Positions 59,793 to 64,000 of a stretch of DNA of 64,000 nt are shown here, in pieces. The notes under the pieces are model-generated. The model worked only from the letters and a program-made list of their open reading frames with translations. It was not told where the DNA came from and made no database searches. Numbering within the stretch: position 1 is the stretch's first letter; each line of letters starts with the position of its first letter. The stretch is from the NCBI GenBank assembly GCA_902547755.1, contig CACCPA010000008.1:48379-112378 (forward strand), read 5' to 3'. The stretch is from Halieaceae bacterium (lineage in GTDB: Bacteria > Pseudomonadota > Gammaproteobacteria > Pseudomonadales > Halieaceae). Position numbers and translations under genes: made by a program.

Positions 59793-61583
59793 ATGACATC
59801 GAAATATTCAACGAGCGCAGCGCATAATCGCACTTTATTGGCGCTACTGCATCGATCTGTGCTGATGGCACTGACGCTCATGTTGATCGCTTCCTGCGCC
59901 ACACCACCACCCGCGCCACCACAACCTCGCGAACCAGTGAACGACTACCCCATTCCCTCGCGAGACAAAGTCGAGAAAATGGACAATGAGGCTAACCCGT
60001 TTGATGCCCGAATTGTTTCTTGGAACCAGCAGATAGCTCGGGAGCGCGGATGGCTTTTCGCACTGACGGAGCTAGATGCTGTAGACCCGGAGCTCATTTC
60101 ACCAAAGACCGATGCTTTTATTCGCTCTCAACTTCTGTGGCTGAAAGGCGATATCGACGAGTCTCACCAACTACTCGCTGCACTTACTCCCGATAACGAT
60201 GAGGAGTTTGATGCGCTTCTCGCAGAGCGGCAACGAAGACTATGGGAGGCCGGTCAGCCGGTTGATGCAGCAAAAGTGGCCCTTGACCGATTGGCTCTTC
60301 AAGCGCCGGGCGCGGGAACTGTCACCTCTTCGACCATTTTCGATCTGCTATCTGAGGCGACTGAACAGCGACTTGCCTCTGAGCTTCGCCGAACTGAGCC
60401 GAGCAGCGACTGGCATGCCTGGCTGTCCTTGAATCGCGCCTATCGTCAGGGACGTCCCGCAGTGCTTAAGTGGCTCAGCGAAAATCCTCAAATGAGGCTT
60501 CGCCCACTCTCGCTCCCCTCAGGATTACAAACCTGGCTAGAGAGTGAGCCACCCCGCCGCATCGCTATACTTCTCCCCCTCAGTGGTCGCCTAAAAGCCG
60601 CTGGGCAAACCGCGCTGAATGGCATTGTGGAAGGCGTATTCGCAAATTACCGAGATGCGAGCCTGCGCCCCGACCTTATCACTATCGACACCGAGGCCGC
60701 AGTGACAGGAATGGCGGCCTATGTACAAGCTCTGGAATCAGGGGCTGACTTTGTCATAGGCCCATTGACTAAAGAGCGCGTCGCGGAGCTGGCAATTGCT
60801 GACGCACTCCCCATTCCAGTTCTCGCGCTCAACCGCAGTGCACAGACAAACACGTCGCAGTACCAAACGGATTTAGCATGGCAAATGCTCAGCATGAGCC
60901 TCGCGCCCGAGGACGAGGCCGAGCAACTTGCGCACCTAGCGTGGGCTGAAGGTCTTCGAAATCCTCTGATTATTGCGCCTGACAGCGCTTGGGGAAGTCG
61001 CATGACAGGGGCTTTCTCAGCCTCATGGCGTGCATTGGGTGGGACACTCAGAGAAACCGCGCTCACCACCCCTGATGAAACCGATGATGCGACCATCGCG
61101 CGAAGCCTCGCGACACTCAGTAGCGAGGCAAGGATAAAAGAAGTTGAGCGCGCTTTTGATGCGCCGGTAGACACGCAGGCACGCCGACGCGAGGACGTTG
61201 ACTCTGTGGTCCTACTGTCACCCACCGCACAAATGGCGCGCGAGATTCGTCCACTACTACGCTTTCACTACGCCGGTGAGCTACCCGTCTTCGCACCCTC
61301 GTCCGTCTTTGAGTCCGATGAGGGCATCACCAACCGCGACCTGAATGGCGTCAAGTTTGTGCTACCGCCGAGTGCGCTCGGGTCACCCACAACCACTTCG
61401 ATACCTCTGCATGCTCTGGGTGCCGATGCAGTTGGACTGGTAGACCACTTTAGCCAGGCCAGCCGAACTCGCGGCACCCTAATGTTCGGTGAAACAGGTG
61501 ATCTGAGCGTTGATTCGAATGGCAATGTTCGCCGCAGACTAAAATCGGTTGTTTTCTCCCGAGGACGCGCACGCTCCATCTGA
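59793..61583 (+). CDS. lpoA: Penicillin-binding protein activator LpoA
   Basis: The outer-membrane lipoprotein of about 596 residues has a signal peptide with lipobox LIASC (cysteine at about residue 34), then a Pro-rich linker, an N-terminal TPR-like helical domain (about 65-240) and a C-terminal periplasmic-binding-protein-like domain starting at IAILLPLSGRLKAAGQTALNGIVEG. It stimulates PBP1A from the outer membrane. The ATG follows a GTG. The frame is open upstream into the opposite-strand rsmI gene and is not coding there. Confidence 0.92.
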   Translation: MTSKYSTSAAHNRTLLALLHRSVLMALTLMLIASCATPPPAPPQPREPVNDYPIPSRDKVEKMDNEANPFDARIVSWNQQIARERGWLFALTELDAVDPELISPKTDAFIRSQLLWLKGDIDESHQLLAALTPDNDEEFDALLAERQRRLWEAGQPVDAAKVALDRLALQAPGAGTVTSSTIFDLLSEATEQRLASELRRTEPSSDWHAWLSLNRAYRQGRPAVLKWLSENPQMRLRPLSLPSGLQTWLESEPPRRIAILLPLSGRLKAAGQTALNGIVEGVFANYRDASLRPDLITIDTEAAVTGMAAYVQALESGADFVIGPLTKERVAELAIADALPIPVLALNRSAQTNTSQYQTDLAWQMLSMSLAPEDEAEQLAHLAWAEGLRNPLIIAPDSAWGSRMTGAFSASWRALGGTLRETALTTPDETDDATIARSLATLSSEARIKEVERAFDAPVDTQARRREDVDSVVLLSPTAQMAREIRPLLRFHYAGELPVFAPSSVFESDEGITNRDLNGVKFVLPPSALGSPTTTSIPLHALGADAVGLVDHFSQASRTRGTLMFGETGDLSVDSNGNVRRRLKSVVFSRGRARSI

Positions 61584-61616
61584 TGACACTAAGCCATTGG
61601 ATGGAGGTTTGTACCC

Positions 61617-61994
61617 ATGACCCACTCAAGCGGGGCGTTCTGGGAGGAGCGCGCTTGCCAGCTGATCGAATCGAGGGGAGCGACTGTTATCGCGCGCAAT
61701 TACACCTGCCGATTCGGGGAAATCGATGTGGTAGCCCTTGATAGCGACAGGCTGGTATTCGTTGGAGTGCGATACCGTAGCCGCTCTGACTTCGGCTCAG
61801 CCCTGGCGTCGGTGTCTCGCGCCAAGCAGCAGAACGTATTGATGACAGCTCAAATATTTTTGGCGTCGCATGAGGACTATTGCAATCGCTATTGTCGGTT
61901 TGACATCATCGCCTTTGACGGCCCCCGCGGCAGTGTACGCACGCAGTGGCTAAAAGGAGCCTTTGGCTTAGCCGAGCACCCGAACTATGAGTAA
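61617..61994 (+). CDS. yraN: YraN family (UPF0102) protein with altered motif
   Basis: The 125-residue protein has the YraN pattern: ERACQLIESRGATVIARNYTCRFGEIDVVALD, then VFVGVRYR. The family looks like a PD-(D/E)XK nuclease, with Glu35, Asp37 and a later Glu-x-Lys/Arg in VFVEVRYR. Here that Glu is Gly50. It lies in the E. coli order rsmI-lpoA-yraN-SIS gene, and overlaps the next gene by eight bases. The biological role is unclear in general. The substitution may weaken any nuclease activity. Confidence 0.88.
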   Translation: MTHSSGAFWEERACQLIESRGATVIARNYTCRFGEIDVVALDSDRLVFVGVRYRSRSDFGSALASVSRAKQQNVLMTAQIFLASHEDYCNRYCRFDIIAFDGPRGSVRTQWLKGAFGLAEHPNYE

Positions 61995-62529
61995 TTTTGA
62001 CACCGTCGCAAAACTGTTCCATGAGCACATCGAATATTTGAGCTTGTCTGCGGATGCGATCGCTGATGTCTGCGATACGGCCGCAACTCATCTTGCCAAT
62101 GCCATCGTGTCAGAAAAAAAGGTCTTCTCTGTCGGCGTAGGTTTAGATGCATCTACTGCCTTGTCTTTTTGCCAGCTCATTCGTGACGGGGTGTGGTTAG
62201 AACGACCATCCCTGCCCATCATTGAGCTCACAGCCACACGAGCGGAACCTGCGGGTGCTGGCGTATCGTGGGTAACACGAGAGTTAAACAGCTTGGGACA
62301 ACCGGGGGACGTCGCTGTCGTTTGGGGGTCGCAACTAACGCCTGACGACGTAAATACACTGAGCATAGCGGCACAGCAGCGCGATATTCAGGTGTTTTGG
62401 GTCGGAACGCAGGGCCCAACGATGAGCTTGAGCTTTACTGAGTCTGACGCACAGATGCGCTACAGCCTGTCGAACATTACGGCACTTACCATGGCGCGCG
62501 TGACGGAGACACATCTTTTCGGCGCATAA
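61987..62529 (+). CDS. SIS-domain protein at the DiaA position
   Basis: The 180-residue protein has an N-terminal helix and a sugar-isomerase (SIS) fold. LERPSLPIIELTATRA matches DiaA/GmhA, but the phosphosugar loop, normally GNGxSxxxAxHFA in this family, reads GVGLDASTALSFC, losing the usual serines and His. DiaA in E. coli binds DnaA and helps initiation. The gene holds its syntenic place after yraN. A regulatory rather than enzymatic role is the more likely, by inference. Confidence 0.75.
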   Translation: MSNFDTVAKLFHEHIEYLSLSADAIADVCDTAATHLANAIVSEKKVFSVGVGLDASTALSFCQLIRDGVWLERPSLPIIELTATRAEPAGAGVSWVTRELNSLGQPGDVAVVWGSQLTPDDVNTLSIAAQQRDIQVFWVGTQGPTMSLSFTESDAQMRYSLSNITALTMARVTETHLFGA

Positions 62530-62556
62530 GTCCGCTGCATTTCCGTTAGCGAATTT

Positions 62557-62952
62557 CTACTTAACGAGCTTCAAGGAAGGTCTTCGGGCAGAGCTTGGAC
62601 CAATTGGGTCCGGATCCGGCGGTGGCGTGGGATCGCCATGCTCGTCGTCGTCATCAAAGATCATGCCCTGCCCATTTTCACGTGCGTAGATGCCTAAGAT
62701 GCTGTCGAGAGGTAAAAAGACATCGAGTGGTACGCCACCAAACCGGCCGCTGAAGGACACCGCATCATTACCTAAATGAAGGCTCACCACTGCTGTGGGT
62801 GATACATTCAAAACAATTTGCCCGTCGGTGACATAATCCTCGGGCACGACAACGCCCTCAGCGGCTGCATCGATCAGTACATGGGGGGTGCAATTATTAT
62901 CTACAATCCAGTCGTAGATAGCTCGAACAACGTAGGGTTTACTTGGCGTCAC
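62557..62952 (-). CDS. sspB: ClpXP specificity-enhancing factor SspB
   Basis: The 131-residue protein has the SspB fold: PSKPYVVRAIYDWIVDNNCTPHVLIDA, GQIVLNVSPTAVVSLHLGNDAVSFSGRFGG and LDVFLPLDSILGIYARENGQGM. The tail is acidic and Pro-rich, ending in a conserved ClpX-binding motif PSLKLVK. It delivers ssrA-tagged proteins to ClpXP. I chose GTG 62952, with GGAG eight bases upstream; the frame is open further into sspA. It follows sspA by 16 bases. Confidence 0.94.
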   Translation of the reverse strand: MTPSKPYVVRAIYDWIVDNNCTPHVLIDAAAEGVVVPEDYVTDGQIVLNVSPTAVVSLHLGNDAVSFSGRFGGVPLDVFLPLDSILGIYARENGQGMIFDDDDEHGDPTPPPDPDPIGPSSARRPSLKLVK

Positions 62953-62968
62953 TCGAGTCTCTCCTAGT

Positions 62969-63622
62969 TCAAGTGCGCATTTCTTGCTCTTGTATCGACA
63001 GGCTTTCCTGGAACGCCTCTCTACCGAAAAGGCTATCCATGTACCCGTACAAGGGCTTGGTTTGCTTGCTCGCCTTGATATCCACACCCAGCGCAGGTAG
63101 GCGCCACAGAATAGGGGCAATACAACAGTCTACGAGCGTGAATTCCTCGCTCATAAAGAAAGACTTCTCAGCAAAGATTGGCGATAACGCCGTCAAACTG
63201 TCACCCAGGTTGCGACGAGCAACGGCAATATCACTGCCTTTAGAGGAATGAAGAATCGTGTCGACAAGCGAGCACCAGTCGCGTTCCACTCGGTACATAA
63301 AGAGCCGGCTCTCTGCCCGAGCCACAGGATAAACCGGCAGCAGCGGAGGATGCGGGAAGCGCTCGTCCAAGTACTCCATCATGACTTTTGACTCATAGAG
63401 GACCAAATCTCGATCAATGAGTGTAGGCATGGTGTTGTAGGGGTTTAAGTCACCCAGCTCGGGCACCGGTACACCGTCTTCGCTTTCAACGAGATCAACC
63501 GACACACCTTTCTCGGCCAATACAATGCGTACGCGATGGCTGTAGTGGCTGGTGCTATCAGAAAAGAGGGTCATTGCTGAGCGTTTTGACACAGCCCCTG
63601 ACGCATCATCGGCTAACTTCAT
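62969..63622 (-). CDS. sspA: Stringent starvation protein A
   Basis: The 217-residue GST-fold protein has KRSAMTLFSDSTSHYSHRVRIVLAEKGV, DLNPYNTMPTLIDRDLVLYESKVMMEYLDERFPHPPLLPVYPVARAESRLFMYR, and FTLVDCCIAPILWRLP. SspA binds RNA polymerase and helps under starvation and acid stress. The start ATG 63622 has GGAG six bases upstream. It precedes sspB, the common operon, and follows petC with a terminator between. Confidence 0.95.
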   Translation of the reverse strand: MKLADDASGAVSKRSAMTLFSDSTSHYSHRVRIVLAEKGVSVDLVESEDGVPVPELGDLNPYNTMPTLIDRDLVLYESKVMMEYLDERFPHPPLLPVYPVARAESRLFMYRVERDWCSLVDTILHSSKGSDIAVARRNLGDSLTALSPIFAEKSFFMSEEFTLVDCCIAPILWRLPALGVDIKASKQTKPLYGYMDSLFGREAFQESLSIQEQEMRT

Positions 63623-63644
63623 GAAGAACTCCGAGCGGAATAAG

Positions 63645-63673
63645 AGAAAACAAAGGCGGAGCAAGCTCCGCCT
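63645..63673 (-). terminator. Rho-independent terminator after petC
   Basis: AGGCGGAG-CTTG-CTCCGCCT on the minus strand is followed by TTTGTTTTC. It lies 27 bases after the petC stop and separates the bc1 operon from sspAB. Confidence 0.75.
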
Positions 63674-63699
63674 GTTTCAATTATGCCCGTCGAGACGGA

Positions 63700-64000
63700 T
63701 TAGTGCACGTCTTTCCAGTATTCGCGGTTCAGTGCCCACGCAATAATGAAGAAGATCGCGAGGAACAACATGACCTTTTTACCCATTTCAATTCGGGTCT
63801 GCTTGAACGGCTCCGCGGTATACGCCAGGAAGTTTACCAAGTCGTACATAGCATCATCAAACTGGTCCGTCGTCATAATGCCCGCAGACGCCACTTCGAG
63901 TGAATCACAGTGACCTTCATCCGCGTGGCTTTCGTCAGTGTTAACGCACTGCGGTAATCCCTGAAGTTCTAGAAGCACGTGCGGCATGCCTACATTTGGA
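63700..64000 (-). CDS. petC: Ubiquinol-cytochrome c reductase, cytochrome c1 subunit, C-terminal part
   Basis: About 100 codons are visible, running off the window edge. PNVGMPHVLLELQGL is the conserved region near the sixth heme ligand, then a Asp/Glu-rich insert, FDDAMYDLVNFLAYTAEPFKQTRIEMG, a C-terminal membrane anchor (about 20 residues, VMLFLAIFFIIAWAL) and NREYWKDVH at the end. It passes electrons from the Rieske centre to cytochrome c. It is the last gene of the bc1 operon by position. Confidence 0.94.
   Translation of the reverse strand, partial: PNVGMPHVLLELQGLPQCVNTDESHADEGHCDSLEVASAGIMTTDQFDDAMYDLVNFLAYTAEPFKQTRIEMGKKVMLFLAIFFIIAWALNREYWKDVH

Noticed and set aside
62953..63120. 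Upstream extension of the sspB frame by 56 residues
   Set aside because: It lies inside sspA and has a Cys/Arg-rich composition unlike SspB; GTG 62952 has a good ribosome-binding site.

Overview
The window is a 64 kb stretch of chromosome from a gammaproteobacterium. The gene content and order (the complete division and cell-wall dcw cluster from mraZ to lpxC followed by secA, the rnfABCDGE cluster after metG, hda-perM-DUF2066 divergent from purMN, sspAB after petC, rsmI-lpoA-yraN-SIS) are those of marine, aerobic, Pseudomonas-like lineages. My best guess is the OM60/NOR5 group (Halieaceae), but this rests on gene order and protein flavour, not on a database search. There is no phage, insertion sequence, CRISPR array, tRNA or rRNA operon in view. 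The only structural RNA I see is RNase P RNA.

Layout. 1-3.4 kb (minus): a NUDIX hydrolase cut by the window edge, sppA, a DUF2069 membrane protein and wrbA. 3.4-6.1 kb: a small TlpA-like lipoprotein, a divergent COG0720 pterin-type enzyme, an SDR and a YhhQ-type transporter. 6.1-11.5 kb: hda, perM and DUF2066 facing purM, purN and DUF3108. 11.6-20 kb: dcd and apbC facing metG and the Rnf electron-transport operon. 20-21.6 kb: an unknown gene, rimI and a HolD-like gene. 21.8-29.7 kb: a more mixed region with a DUF819 transporter, an acyltransferase, ampE-ampD, nadC, rraA, an acyl-CoA dehydrogenase and a divergent LysR regulator. 29.8-31.5 kb: a prolyl-4-hydroxylase-like protein whose C-terminal half looks like a tubulin-tyrosine-ligase-type ATP-grasp domain. 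31.6-35.3 kb: glcB, pilD and coaE. 35.3-58.3 kb (all minus): the long wall and division cluster, in transcription order mraZ, rsmH, ftsL, ftsI, murE, murF, mraY, murD, ftsW, murG, murC, ddlB, ftsQ, ftsA, ftsZ, lpxC, an M23 peptidase, secA, argJ, mutT. 58.5-62.5 kb: rnpB and rsmI, then lpoA, yraN and a SIS-domain gene. 62.5-64 kb: sspB, sspA and the 3' end of petC.

How the genes work together. Most of the window is core physiology: peptidoglycan precursor synthesis (MurC-F, MraY, MurG, Ddl), septal synthesis (FtsW, FtsI, FtsL, FtsQ, FtsA, FtsZ), its accessory factors (LpoA, an M23 peptidase, AmpD/AmpE recycling), lipid A commitment (LpxC) and export (SecA, SppA, PilD). Genes are packed tightly. 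Many neighbours overlap by 1-11 bases, and several downstream genes start with GTG or TTG embedded in the stop codon of the preceding gene.

The most unusual item is the P4H/TTL-like fusion at 29762-31522. Other points of interest are a COG0720 enzyme lacking the usual catalytic residues beside an SDR and a transporter, a metG without its C-terminal tRNA-binding domain, an apbC without its N-terminal domain, a YraN protein that has lost a motif glutamate, a PBP3 with SSQ instead of SSN, an enlarged HolD-like protein, two perfect short tandem duplications, paired dyads in front of the LysR gene, and an mraZ promoter with MraZ-type repeats.
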